This document shows, one piece after another, positions 36,651-46,592 of a DNA stretch of 64,000 nucleotides. The DNA comes from Flavobacterium sp. 123 (GTDB taxonomy: Bacteria > Bacteroidota > Bacteroidia > Flavobacteriales > Flavobacteriaceae), in NCBI RefSeq assembly GCF_003634825.1, contig NZ_RBXD01000001.1, positions 1,696,501 through 1,760,500 of the forward strand, in the 5' to 3' direction. The position numbers and the translations under genes were made by a program. The notes below the pieces were generated by a model, which was given only the letters and a program-made list of their open reading frames with translations, had not been told where the DNA came from and did no database searches. Each line of letters opens with the position of its first letter. Position 1 is the stretch's first letter.

Positions 36651-39494
36651 ATGAAGAAAATTACTCTTTTATTTCTATTGATATCTTCAATAGGTTTTGC
36701 ACAATTTACAACTACACCTTCGCCAGCAATTGCAAGTGGTATGGTTACTCTTAATTTCAATAAGACTGGAACGCCCTTAGCTAATTATACTGGAACAATT
36801 TATGCTCACATTGGCTTAACAGTTGGTGGTACTAGATGGCAGAATGTAAAAGGTAATTGGGGTGATAATTCACTACAACCTGCATTAACATTAGTTTCTG
36901 GTACAACTTATAAGTTAGATCTTACACCTGATTTGTATACTTATTTTGGGATTTCTAATACAAGTTCTGTAACTGAAATTTGCGTAGTTTTAAGGAGTGC
37001 GGATGGGAATACTCAAACAGCAGATACTTTTTTTAATGTTGGTGCTTTTCAAACAACATTAACAGCTCCAGTACAAAATAGCTCAACTATTATTACTTCA
37101 GGACAAAATTTTGCAATAACAGCAACAAACACAAATGGTAACGCTGCTTATAATCTTTTGGCAAATGGAGTTAGCATAAATACAGCTACAACATCCTCTT
37201 ATAGTTTTACAGATTCAAATGTGACTACAAATAAAAATTACGAACTTCAAATTACACAATCAGGAACTACAATAGTTAAAAAATTCAGTGTAATTGTTAA
37301 TCCAGGAATAGTTTCTCAAACAATGCCTACTGGTTTAGTTGATGGAATTAATTATAATGCTGCGGATGCAACCAAGGCCACTTTAGTTCTGGATGCTCCC
37401 TTAAAAGATTTTGTATACGTAGCGGGAAGTTTCAATGACTGGCAGCCTACTTCGGTTTATTCTATGAAAAAAGATGCTGCTACTGGTAAGTTTTGGTTGG
37501 AGTTGACAGGCTTAGTTTCTGGGACAAATTACACCTATCAATATTGGGTTGTTGATGCTACGCCAATATCAGGTACGCCATCATTGGTAAAAACGGCTGA
37601 TCCCTATTCAACATTAGTATTGTCGCCTTATGACGATCCAACGATCCCATCATTGTCTTATCCTAATCTTCCAGCTTATCCTTCAGGACAGGAAAGAGAA
37701 GTTACGGTATTGCAAACAGGACAAACCCCTTATGTATGGTCTAGTGCTACAACTAATTTTGTTAAACCAGAAAAAGAAAAATTAGTAGTTTATGAACTTT
37801 TAGTTCGTGATTTTGATGCCAATAGAAATTTTCAGAGTGTAATTGACAGAATCGATTATTTCAAAAATTTGAAAATAAATGCCATTGAATTATTACCAGT
37901 AATGGAGTTTGAAGGAAATGAAAGTTGGGGGTATAATACGTCTTTTCACATGGCATTAGATAAATTCTATGGTACTTCAGACAAATTAAAAGAATTGATT
38001 GATGTTTGTCATCAAAACGGAATTGCTGTTATTCTGGATGTGGCTTTAAATCATGCTTTTGATAGAAATCCAATGGTTAGAATGTGGATGAACGATCCTG
38101 ATGGTGACGGATGGGGCGGACCTTCTACTGAAAATCCATATTTTAATACAGTAGCTAAGCATACTTATAGTGTAGGGAATGACTTTAATCATAGTTCTAC
38201 TTTGACAAAAAACTATGTGAAGCGAGTTGAAAAACAATGGATAGAAGAATATAAAATAGATGGTTTCCGTTGGGATTTAACCAAAGGATTTACACAAAAT
38301 TCTTCTGCTTCTGATTATACTGGCACTGATGGATATCAACAAGACAGAGTTGATATTTTAAAAGATTATGCTGATTATTCTTGGGGTTTAGACCCAACTC
38401 ATTATGCTATTTTTGAACATTTAGGTTCAGATGCAGAAGAGCAACAATGGGCGAATTACAGAATTAACGAAACACCAAGTAAAGGTGTTATGATGTGGGG
38501 AATAATGAACAGTCAATATAGCGAATTATCAAAAGGGTATGCTGCTAATATTTCTAGAATGAATAGTGCTAGTAGAGGTTTTACTAAAAACAGGTTGATG
38601 GGATATGCTGAAAGCCATGATGAAGAGCGCTTAATGTATAGAAATTTAACGGCTGGAAATAGTACTAATGCTTTGCATAATGTTAAGAATCTAAATGTAG
38701 CTTTATCACGAATGTCAGCTATTGGAGCGGTTACTTTATTAGTTCCTGGGCCAAAAATGATTTGGCATTTTGGTGATTTAGGGATGGAAAATTCTATCTT
38801 TATGTGTACGGATGGAACTGTAAACACTTCAGTAGATGTAACATCTGGGGATTGTAAATTGTCTACAAAACCACAGCCTCAATGGACAGATAATTGGTTA
38901 GGTAATTCGGGTAGAAATAAAATTTATTCCGATTGGTCTAAAATGATTGCGATGAAAATAAACGAACCTGTTTTCTCAGGTACTGCAACTATGAATGGTA
39001 CAAGTTCGTTATATCCAAACATTAAAATCACTAATGCCACTTTGGGCTCAGGTGATCTTAAAGATGTTTTGATTATAGCTAATTTTAATGTGACTACTCA
39101 AAATGTACCTACAGGTTTTGTAACCACAGGAACTTGGTATAATTTGTTAGATAATACAACGATTGATGTTACAAATGTGGCAATGACGATGTCACTTTTG
39201 CCTGGCGAATTTAGAATTTACGGAAATAAAGTAGCTTCGTTAGCTATTGCAGATTATGAGAAAGCAACAACGATTCGTTTGTATCCTAATCCTGCATCTA
39301 GTTATTTTACTTTGAATACAAGCACAACTAAAGTTCAAATTTTTTCTATTACAGGGCAATTGGTAAAAAGCTTTGATGCAAATCAATCTGCATTACACCA
39401 ATTTGCGGTTAATGATTTAAACAAAGGACTTTACATTGTAAAAGTATATAATGAGAATAATCAAGCTGAGGTTTTAAAGTTTATTAAAAACTAA
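36651..39494 (+). CDS. T9SS-secreted multidomain GH13 alpha-amylase
   Basis: The 947-residue protein has a signal peptide ending near GFAQ (18). An N-terminal beta-domain (about 20-135) and an Ig-like module (about 138-217) come first. A CBM48/isoamylase-N-like domain (about 242-325, FVYVAGSFNDWQPTSVYSMKK) precedes the GH13 barrel. Catalytic residues: region I LDVALNH (462-468), GFRWDLTKG with nucleophile Asp542, AIFEH with probable acid/base Glu589, and ESHDEERL for region IV. The last 70 residues (IRLYPNPASSYFTLN to the end) are a T9SS type A sorting domain, so the enzyme is exported and probably surface-attached. It should make the first endo-cuts in starch for SusCD. Such domain stacking is richer than that of classical SusG. 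Confidence 0.92.
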   Translation: MKKITLLFLLISSIGFAQFTTTPSPAIASGMVTLNFNKTGTPLANYTGTIYAHIGLTVGGTRWQNVKGNWGDNSLQPALTLVSGTTYKLDLTPDLYTYFGISNTSSVTEICVVLRSADGNTQTADTFFNVGAFQTTLTAPVQNSSTIITSGQNFAITATNTNGNAAYNLLANGVSINTATTSSYSFTDSNVTTNKNYELQITQSGTTIVKKFSVIVNPGIVSQTMPTGLVDGINYNAADATKATLVLDAPLKDFVYVAGSFNDWQPTSVYSMKKDAATGKFWLELTGLVSGTNYTYQYWVVDATPISGTPSLVKTADPYSTLVLSPYDDPTIPSLSYPNLPAYPSGQEREVTVLQTGQTPYVWSSATTNFVKPEKEKLVVYELLVRDFDANRNFQSVIDRIDYFKNLKINAIELLPVMEFEGNESWGYNTSFHMALDKFYGTSDKLKELIDVCHQNGIAVILDVALNHAFDRNPMVRMWMNDPDGDGWGGPSTENPYFNTVAKHTYSVGNDFNHSSTLTKNYVKRVEKQWIEEYKIDGFRWDLTKGFTQNSSASDYTGTDGYQQDRVDILKDYADYSWGLDPTHYAIFEHLGSDAEEQQWANYRINETPSKGVMMWGIMNSQYSELSKGYAANISRMNSASRGFTKNRLMGYAESHDEERLMYRNLTAGNSTNALHNVKNLNVALSRMSAIGAVTLLVPGPKMIWHFGDLGMENSIFMCTDGTVNTSVDVTSGDCKLSTKPQPQWTDNWLGNSGRNKIYSDWSKMIAMKINEPVFSGTATMNGTSSLYPNIKITNATLGSGDLKDVLIIANFNVTTQNVPTGFVTTGTWYNLLDNTTIDVTNVAMTMSLLPGEFRIYGNKVASLAIADYEKATTIRLYPNPASSYFTLNTSTTKVQIFSITGQLVKSFDANQSALHQFAVNDLNKGLYIVKVYNENNQAEVLKFIKN

Positions 39495-39513
39495 AATCGA
39501 ATGCCAAATAAAT

Positions 39514-39548
39514 AGAAAGGCTGTCTGTAAAAAGACGGCTTTTTTTTA
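39514..39548 (+). terminator. Terminator after the secreted amylase gene
   Basis: An 11-bp stem with two G-T wobbles (AAAGGCTGTCT with AGACGGCTTTT) is followed by a T-run, 20 to 50 bases after the stop codon. Confidence 0.75.
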
Positions 39549-39583
39549 TGAATAATATTTTTTTACTTCTTTTAGAATTAAAG

Positions 39584-39616
39584 CAAAAAAAACTGCCCCA
39601 TTTTCAGGAGCAGTTT
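39584..39616 (-). terminator. Terminator after acs
   Basis: On the - strand AAACTGC pairs with GCAGTTT, with extra inner G-C pairs, and the stem is followed by eight T. It ends the carboxylate-module transcript and lies tail to tail with the amylase terminator. Confidence 0.75.
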
Positions 39617-39648
39617 CTCTACTACAATTAACAACTAAAAACTAAAAA

Positions 39649-41556
39649 TTATATTTTGCCGTTTTTGATTTCTTCTACAATTTCGGGATTTAGCAAAGTA
39701 CTAATATCTCCAAAGTTAGAATAATCACCTTCGGCTATTTTACGCAGAATTCTACGCATGATTTTACCAGAACGTGTTTTAGGTAAACCAGAAACAAATT
39801 GAATCTTGTCTAATTTAGCAATTGGTCCAATGTGGTCAGAAATATGTTGATTAATCTCTTTACTCAAATTGTCTCTATCACGATATTCACCCGATTCTTT
39901 TAGGATTACAAAACCATAAAGTGCATTTCCTTTGATGTCATGAGGGAAACCAACAATTGCTGATTCCGCAACAGCTGGATGCTCATTAATAGCATCTTCA
40001 ATAGGAGCGGTTCCTAAATTGTGCCCAGAAACAATGACTACGTCGTCCACACGACCTGTAATTCTGTAATATCCAACTTCATCACGTAAAGCCCCATCAC
40101 CTGTAAAATATTTGCCAGGGAAAGCACTAAAGTAAGTTTCTTTATACCGTTGATGATCGCCCCATATGGTTCTAGCAATACCAGGCCAAGGGTATTTAAT
40201 ACACAAACTTCCAGTGACTTGATTGCCTTCTATTTCGTTGCGTTTTTCGTCCATTAATACGGGTTGTATTCCCGGTAATGGCAAAGAAGCATAGGTTGGT
40301 TTTGTAGGTGTTATAAAAGCCAGTGGCGAGATCATAATTCCTCCAGTTTCCGTTTGCCACCAAGTATCAACTACGGGACATTTTTTGCCACCAACATGGT
40401 CATTATACCAGTGCCAAGCTTCTTCATTAATAGGCTCTCCTACAGAACCAATTACTTTAAGCGATTGCAATGGGTATTTTTGTACGTATTCTAAATTTTC
40501 TTTTGCCAATGCACGAATGGCAGTTGGAGCGGTATAGAACTGAGTAACTTTATGTTTTTCGATGGTTTCCCAAAAGCGACTGAAGTCAGGATAAGAAGGA
40601 ACGCCTTCAAAAATTACTGTTGTAGCTCCGTTCAATAAAGGTCCGTAAAGGATGTAAGAGTGTCCAGTAATCCAACCAATATCAGCAGTACACCAAAAAA
40701 TGTCGTTTTCTTCATAACTAAAAACATTTTTGAAAGTATAAGCGGTGTACACCATATATCCTGCTGTGGTGTGAACCATTCCTTTTGGTTTTCCTGTAGA
40801 ACCTGAAGTATAAAGAATAAATAAAGGATCTTCAGCATCCATAATTTCCGCCACATTGTTATTCAGAGCTTGGTCTAAAAGAGGTTGCAACCATTGGTCA
40901 CGACCTTCTTTCATTTTTACGTCAGTATGGGTTCTTTTGGCGACTAAAACTTTTGTCACAGACGGACATTTTTCTAATGCATCATCAACTATTCCTTTTA
41001 AATCAATGGATTTGTTTCCACGATATCCACCATCCGAAGTAATGATCATTTTACATTCGCTGTCATTTATTCTTGCCGCTACAGCTGATGCAGAAAATCC
41101 TGCAAAAACAACCGAATGTATGGCTCCAATTCTCGCACAAGCTAATACTGAAACAGCTAATTCTGGAATCATAGGTAGATAAATACAGACTCTATCACCT
41201 TTTTTGATGCCTTGTTCTCGTAATACATTTGCCATTTTAGAAACACGCTCGTATAATTCATTATATGAAATGTGCAACGCTTCTTCATTCGGGTCATTCG
41301 GCTCAAAAATAATAGCTGTTTTATCTCCTTTTTTGGCAAGATGTCTGTCAATACAGTTTTTAGTAATATTTACTTTGGCATTGGTAAACCATTTTATTTC
41401 GGCTTCAGCCATATTAAAATCGATTACTTTATCCCATTGCTGATACCAAGTGAAGTTTTCGGATGCAATTCGATCCCAGAATTTTCTAGGCTCACGGACT
41501 GATTTTTTGTAATGTTTGAAATACTCTTCTAGATTTTCTATTTTGTAATAACTCAT
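39649..41556 (-). CDS. acs: Acetyl-CoA synthetase (AMP-forming)
   Basis: The 635-residue cytoplasmic enzyme activates acetate to acetyl-CoA via acetyl-AMP. The ANL-family P-loop YTSGSTGKPKGMVHTTAGY, the acetyl-binding DTWWQTETGG, the hinge TGDGALRDEVGYYRITGRVDDVV and the C-terminal PKTRSGKIMRR with the acetylatable catalytic Lys are all present. Length is normal for Acs. It is last in a run of eight - strand genes, 52 bases downstream of prpE. Context suggests control by the nearby CrbS-like kinase, since CrbS/CrbR controls acs in Vibrio. The regulation is inferred, not seen. Confidence 0.95.
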   Translation of the reverse strand: MSYYKIENLEEYFKHYKKSVREPRKFWDRIASENFTWYQQWDKVIDFNMAEAEIKWFTNAKVNITKNCIDRHLAKKGDKTAIIFEPNDPNEEALHISYNELYERVSKMANVLREQGIKKGDRVCIYLPMIPELAVSVLACARIGAIHSVVFAGFSASAVAARINDSECKMIITSDGGYRGNKSIDLKGIVDDALEKCPSVTKVLVAKRTHTDVKMKEGRDQWLQPLLDQALNNNVAEIMDAEDPLFILYTSGSTGKPKGMVHTTAGYMVYTAYTFKNVFSYEENDIFWCTADIGWITGHSYILYGPLLNGATTVIFEGVPSYPDFSRFWETIEKHKVTQFYTAPTAIRALAKENLEYVQKYPLQSLKVIGSVGEPINEEAWHWYNDHVGGKKCPVVDTWWQTETGGIMISPLAFITPTKPTYASLPLPGIQPVLMDEKRNEIEGNQVTGSLCIKYPWPGIARTIWGDHQRYKETYFSAFPGKYFTGDGALRDEVGYYRITGRVDDVVIVSGHNLGTAPIEDAINEHPAVAESAIVGFPHDIKGNALYGFVILKESGEYRDRDNLSKEINQHISDHIGPIAKLDKIQFVSGLPKTRSGKIMRRILRKIAEGDYSNFGDISTLLNPEIVEEIKNGKI

Positions 41557-41608
41557 TGCTCTTTTTATTAATTCGTTGATAGGTTAATTTGTATTTATAA
41601 TGTAGATT

Positions 41609-43504
41609 CTATTTGTAACAACCAATTTGGTATTTTGTGAGTACCTCAATGATTTCATCAACAATAGCTTCGTCATCGATTGTTGACGGAATTTGGAATT
41701 CTTCTCCATCGGCAATGCTTCGCATTAATTTTCGTAAAATTTTGCCAGAACGTGTTTTTGGTAAACGATTTACAATTACTACGTTTCGTAAGGATGCTAC
41801 GGCACCAATTTGCTGACGAACTAGTTTTACAATTTCTTGTTCTAATTGATAATGTTCTATTTCTTCGCCATGTTTGGTAACCACTAATGCGAGTGGAGTT
41901 TGTCCTTTTAAGTCGTCATGAATTCCTATTACGGCACATTCAGCAACGGCATGATGTGAGGCAACGATTTCTTCCATTTCAGCAGTCGAAAGGCGGTGTC
42001 CAGCTACATTTATTACGTCGTCAACTCGACCTGTGATATAAATGTAATCTTCATCATCTTTAAATCCACCATCGCCAGAGAAATAATACCCAGGGAATTT
42101 GTTCAAATATCCAGCCTGAAATCTCGGATTGTCTTTCCATAAATCCAATAAAGTTCCTGGAGGCAATGGCAATTTTAGTACTACATAGCCTTCTTCGTTA
42201 GGTCCTAATTCGGTTCCGTTTTCACCAAAAATTTTAATATCAAATCCACAAACAGCTTTCCCTACTGATCCCGGTTTTATAGGCAAATATTCTACTCCCA
42301 TCATATTGGCAATCATTGGCCAGCCAGATTCTGTTTGCCACCAGTGGTCAATTGCGGGAACAGGAATGTGCTCCTGGTACCATTCTAATGTAGCAACATC
42401 ACAACGTTCCCCTGCAAGAAATTGTGTTTTTAAGGAGCTTAAATTATATTCTTTTATGAAGTCCCCATTTGGATCTTCTTTTTTGATAGCTCTAATAGCG
42501 GTAGGAGCAGTGAACATGATGTTAACTTTATGCTCATCAATCATTCTCCAAAAAGTACTTGCATCTGGAGTTTTGATAGGTTTTCCTTCAAAAATAATAG
42601 TAGTATTTCTATTGATTAATGGTCCGTAAACAATATAACTATGCCCTACAACCCATCCTACATCTGAAGCGGCCCAAAAAACATCGCCTTCTTTTGCATT
42701 GTATATATGCTTCATCGAGAACTTAAGTGCAACGGCATAACCTCCGCTATCTCTAACAATTCCTTTTGGTTTGCCAGTTGTTCCTGAAGTATACAAAACG
42801 TATAAGGGATGTGTTGCGTTCAAAGGTACACAAGGCGCTTCTTCAGAGCCATAAACTAAGGCGTCATAATCAACATCATATTTTTTGAAAGGAACTCTTG
42901 CTCCTAATTTTCGGTTGAAAACGATTACTTTTTTTGGTTTGTGATTCGCTAATTCAATAGCTTCGTCAACCAAAGGTTTATATGCAATCAGTCGATCAAT
43001 TTCGATGCCAGATGAAGCGGTTATAATCGCTCTTGGTTTGCAATCATCTATTCTGATGGCTAATTCATGTGGAGCAAATCCTCCAAAAACAACCGAATGC
43101 GTTACACCAATTCTTGCGCAAGCTAACATTGCAAAAGCGGCTTGCGGAATCATAGGCATATAAATAACGGCAGTGTCTCCTTTTTTCAAACCTAAAGATT
43201 GCATTCCTCCAGCAAGTTTTGCTACTTCCGTTTTAACTTCCGAAAAAGTATATTTTTTTATGTTTTGAGTTACTGGCGAATCATAAATCATGGCTACTTG
43301 ATCTCCATAACCGTCTTGTATGTGTTTGTCCAAAGCCAAATAACAAACATTTAATTCTCCATCTTTATACCAAAGTGGGTATCCGTTTTCATCATTAGAT
43401 AAAATAGTATTTGGCTTATTGTACCATTCAATTGTATCAGCTTGGGCTGCCCAGAATTCTTCAGGCTGATTGATACTGTCTGTATATATTTCTTTGTAAT
43501 TCAT
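41609..43504 (-). CDS. prpE: Propionyl-CoA synthetase-type acyl-CoA ligase
   Basis: The 631-residue ANL-family ligase has YTSGTTGKPKGIVRDSGGYAV, DHWWQTESGWPM, YFSGDGGFKDDEDYIYITGRVDDVINVAGHRLST and PKTRSGKILRKLMR. The IVRDSGG and QTESGWP variants and the C-terminal PSTIDDEAIVDEI match PrpE-type enzymes rather than Acs. It probably activates propionate; acetate or butyrate are secondary options. It lies 18 bases downstream of a response-regulator gene and directly upstream of acs, so propionate and acetate activation are co-expressed. No methylcitrate genes are seen in the window. Confidence 0.88.
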   Translation of the reverse strand: MNYKEIYTDSINQPEEFWAAQADTIEWYNKPNTILSNDENGYPLWYKDGELNVCYLALDKHIQDGYGDQVAMIYDSPVTQNIKKYTFSEVKTEVAKLAGGMQSLGLKKGDTAVIYMPMIPQAAFAMLACARIGVTHSVVFGGFAPHELAIRIDDCKPRAIITASSGIEIDRLIAYKPLVDEAIELANHKPKKVIVFNRKLGARVPFKKYDVDYDALVYGSEEAPCVPLNATHPLYVLYTSGTTGKPKGIVRDSGGYAVALKFSMKHIYNAKEGDVFWAASDVGWVVGHSYIVYGPLINRNTTIIFEGKPIKTPDASTFWRMIDEHKVNIMFTAPTAIRAIKKEDPNGDFIKEYNLSSLKTQFLAGERCDVATLEWYQEHIPVPAIDHWWQTESGWPMIANMMGVEYLPIKPGSVGKAVCGFDIKIFGENGTELGPNEEGYVVLKLPLPPGTLLDLWKDNPRFQAGYLNKFPGYYFSGDGGFKDDEDYIYITGRVDDVINVAGHRLSTAEMEEIVASHHAVAECAVIGIHDDLKGQTPLALVVTKHGEEIEHYQLEQEIVKLVRQQIGAVASLRNVVIVNRLPKTRSGKILRKLMRSIADGEEFQIPSTIDDEAIVDEIIEVLTKYQIGCYK

Positions 43505-43522
43505 TTTGTGCTTATTTGGAAT

Positions 43523-43885
43523 TTACTGTAATAATTCTTGAACTTGTTCTACTAGTTTTTTTGTTGAAAAGGGCTTGACGACATAGAGATCAGCTCCTAG
43601 TGAAATTCCTTTTTCAATGTCTTTTTCCTTGTTTTTTGCCGAAAGGAAAATGACTTTACAGTTTTGTAATCGTTCTTCTTTTTTTATTTGTTCCAAAGTG
43701 GCAAAACCATCAACCATTGGCATCATAACATCAAGAATTATAATATCCGGAAGTTGATTTTTCAGAATGTCAAGCGCTTCTTGTCCGTCTCTGGCAATAA
43801 AAACTTCAAAATTATTTTTCTTGAAAGTGTACTCTAATGCCATTACAATGTTTGGTTCGTCATCTACAATTAAAATCTTCTTCAT
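43523..43885 (-). CDS. Receiver-only response regulator
   Basis: The 120-residue protein is a single CheY-like receiver domain: acidic pair Asp8-Asp9, phosphoacceptor Asp52 in LDVMMP, Ser82 and Lys104 in VVKPF. It has no DNA-binding or enzymatic output domain. A longer frame to 43954 would overlap the kinase gene by 65 bases and adds no receiver sequence, so MKKILIVDDEP at 43885 is chosen, 4 bases after the kinase stop. It is surely the partner of that kinase. The output must come from another protein, or from a phosphorelay. Confidence 0.93.
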   Translation of the reverse strand: MKKILIVDDEPNIVMALEYTFKKNNFEVFIARDGQEALDILKNQLPDIIILDVMMPMVDGFATLEQIKKEERLQNCKVIFLSAKNKEKDIEKGISLGADLYVVKPFSTKKLVEQVQELLQ

Positions 43886-43889
43886 CTTT

Positions 43890-46592
43890 TTACGTGTTTT
43901 CTGTTGTATTGTAATTAGGTAAGGTAAAGATGAAAGTTGCTCCATCAGCAACATTATCTTCGGCCCAAATGGTTCCTTTGTGGTGTTCTATAATTTGTTT
44001 ACAAATCGCTAAGCCCAATCCGCTTCCGATAGGTTTTTTGACATTTTGATTTCTAGATTGATAAAATTTATCAAAGATGGCTTCAAAATCTTCTTTTTTA
44101 ATTGCTTTGCCGTTGTTGTGAATTTGTACTTCAACATTGTTTTTGTTTTCAATGATTTTTATGGAAATTTCACCTTCGGTTTCAGAACAAAATTTAATCG
44201 CATTTGATAATAAATTATGCATCACTTGAATGATTCGTTCCTCGTCATAAAAGGCTTTTATTTCTTTATCGCGGTTAAAATCAATGCTGATTTTTTTGTT
44301 TTTAATTAATTGCTTTAACGACTCAAGTGTTTTTTCAATTGTGCTTGTAATGTTATTTCTAGACAGATAAATTTTCTGTTTTCCTGTTTCAAATTTTTCT
44401 AAATCCAGAATTTTATCAATCAAACGATTCAAACGATCTGATTCTGAAATTATATTTTGCAAAAACTGTTTTCTTACTTCAGCAGGAATGTCTTCATCGT
44501 CATGCAAAATCTCACTTGCAGCCCTAATTGCAGTAATTGGGGTTCTTAACTCATGCGTAACAGTGTCTAGAAATTCATCTTTTTGAATGTCTTTTTGAAC
44601 TAATTCTTGATTAGCATTTTTTAACTGTTCTGATATTTTCTGCAATTCGGTTGAAGTCTCTGTCAGTTTTTTGTTTACAATAATGTTTTCTTTAGATTCT
44701 TCTAGAATTCGCAATACTTCAGGTAAACTGATTTTGTCTTCTTTGACGACACTCGATATTAATATTTTGGCGGAAGCCGTACCAATGTGACCCGTTAATA
44801 AATTCTCCGCAAATTTTATAAAGCGAGCATCAGCCGTCGTAACATTTTTATCGATATTGTATTTTAGATTGAAAATACTCAGCGCTCTTTTAGTTCTATC
44901 TTCTCCCAGAAAACGCTGTAATACTTTTTGAATATCAGAAACATAAGCCGTTCCTTTCCATACAAATGCATCTTCGTGATTGGTAATGTATTTATCAATA
45001 TCAACAAACATTTCGGCATAGTTTCGCTCTCTGTAATTTCCTTTGAAACTTACCGAAATAGAGGTGTAGCTAATTACATTAAAAAACAAACTCCAAAAAA
45101 CGGCATGTGGAATAGGTTGCAAATAATCCAGTCCAAAAAGTTGAAAAGGCTTTAGTAATTCAATTCCCCATGGACCTTCTTGTATAAACAAGCTCGTAGA
45201 TTTTGTAAGGCCTATAGCATATGGCAACAAAAGGGTGTAAAAGCAAATTAAAAAACCAATAATAATTCCTGTAATTGCTCCTTTGCTGGATCCTCTTCTC
45301 CAAAATAATGCGCCGAAAAAAGCGGGGGCTAATTGTGAAATAACCACAAATGAAACTAACCCTATAGAAACTAAAGAGTAGTCAAGAATAAAAATTCGAT
45401 AGATAGCATAGGCCAAAATGATGAGGGAAAAGATTCCTATTTTTCGACTGATAACAATTCGTTTGCTATTTTTTTTCTGCGATGTGTTTTGGAGAGAACC
45501 AATAAATCCATAAGGTATTAACAAGTTGTTACTCAGCATTGTTGCTAAAGCTATAGATGAAACTATTATCATTGATATTGCTGCCGAAAATCCTCCTAGA
45601 AATACTAAAACAGTTAGGAAATTATTATTGAAGAATTGCGGAATCAATAGCGAATACGTATCTGAATTAAGTTTTTGTCCTTCAAACAGAATGTTTCCTC
45701 CCCAAGCTATTGGGAAAACAAAAATATTGAACAACAATAAATACAATGGGAACAACCACATTGCGGTTCTGATATGAGTTTCTTTATTGTTTTCTACAAT
45801 TGCAGTGTGGAATTGTCTCGGCAAAAGAAAAACAGCAAACATGGATAAGGTGCATAAAAAGAACCAATTGATTCCGCTTGCAAGATCACCGATGGAGTTT
45901 TTTTTGTCAAAATTTTCTAGAACAGCTGCTTTTGTATAGATATCATCAAAGCCATCAAAAACAAAATAGGTTACATAGATTCCGATTATTAGAAAGAAAA
46001 CTAATTTTAAGATAGATTCCATAGCAACTGCAGTTACAATTCCGCGTCTTTTCTCGGAAGCATCTACATATCGGGTTCCATAATAAGAAGCAAATAAGGC
46101 TAAAGCGATGCAAACATAAGTTGTTGTATCTGTAAATATATCAGAACTCGATTGCGTTTTAGTTACAATATGAAAAGTATCAGAAATGGATTTTAGCTGT
46201 AAAGAAATATAAGGTAAGATTCCAAAAACACAAATCATGGTAACTAAGGCTCCAAGGAATCTGCTGTTTCCGTATCGTAAAGAAATAAAATCTGCAATAC
46301 TGGAGATTTTGTTTACTCTAGAAATTCGGATAATTCTCTTGAGAATAATCATCCAAGTAGGAATGATAATTACTGGTCCTAAGTAAATAGGGATGTAGCT
46401 TAAACCAGAATCTGCCGCTACCCCAACACTGCCATAATACGTCCATGCCGTGCAATATACCGCTAGCGAAAAGGAATATACATAAGCATTGTTAGTCCAT
46501 TTAGAATGGATTCTTTTTTCTGCCCAATAGGCAATATAAAAGAGCCCTAACACATAAAGTGCTAAGATTAATAAAAGTCCTGCGCTAGTCAT
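43890..46592 (-). CDS. Sodium/solute-symporter-like sensor histidine kinase (CrbS/CbrA type)
   Basis: The 900-residue membrane protein joins an N-terminal symporter-like part of about 12 or 13 helices (residues 1-515) to a kinase. Between them (about 555-635) lies a helical STAC-like domain (AENLLTGHIGTASAKILISS). The kinase has a coiled-coil stretch (645-670), the H-box DTVTHELRTPITAIR with His680, an N-box HNLLSNAIKFCSE and G-boxes with GSGLGLAICK. No PAS domain is obvious. CrbS and CbrA share this layout and respond to carbon sources. In CrbS systems acs is a main target, and acs and prpE are two and three genes downstream here. Its start overlaps a small membrane-protein gene by 8 bases. 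Confidence 0.92.
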   Translation of the reverse strand: MTSAGLLLILALYVLGLFYIAYWAEKRIHSKWTNNAYVYSFSLAVYCTAWTYYGSVGVAADSGLSYIPIYLGPVIIIPTWMIILKRIIRISRVNKISSIADFISLRYGNSRFLGALVTMICVFGILPYISLQLKSISDTFHIVTKTQSSSDIFTDTTTYVCIALALFASYYGTRYVDASEKRRGIVTAVAMESILKLVFFLIIGIYVTYFVFDGFDDIYTKAAVLENFDKKNSIGDLASGINWFFLCTLSMFAVFLLPRQFHTAIVENNKETHIRTAMWLFPLYLLLFNIFVFPIAWGGNILFEGQKLNSDTYSLLIPQFFNNNFLTVLVFLGGFSAAISMIIVSSIALATMLSNNLLIPYGFIGSLQNTSQKKNSKRIVISRKIGIFSLIILAYAIYRIFILDYSLVSIGLVSFVVISQLAPAFFGALFWRRGSSKGAITGIIIGFLICFYTLLLPYAIGLTKSTSLFIQEGPWGIELLKPFQLFGLDYLQPIPHAVFWSLFFNVISYTSISVSFKGNYRERNYAEMFVDIDKYITNHEDAFVWKGTAYVSDIQKVLQRFLGEDRTKRALSIFNLKYNIDKNVTTADARFIKFAENLLTGHIGTASAKILISSVVKEDKISLPEVLRILEESKENIIVNKKLTETSTELQKISEQLKNANQELVQKDIQKDEFLDTVTHELRTPITAIRAASEILHDDEDIPAEVRKQFLQNIISESDRLNRLIDKILDLEKFETGKQKIYLSRNNITSTIEKTLESLKQLIKNKKISIDFNRDKEIKAFYDEERIIQVMHNLLSNAIKFCSETEGEISIKIIENKNNVEVQIHNNGKAIKKEDFEAIFDKFYQSRNQNVKKPIGSGLGLAICKQIIEHHKGTIWAEDNVADGATFIFTLPNYNTTENT

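Noticed and set aside
43886..43954. A longer response regulator overlapping the kinase gene.
   Set aside because: The added residues lie inside the kinase C-terminus frame overlap and are not part of a receiver fold; Met at 43885 fits exactly.
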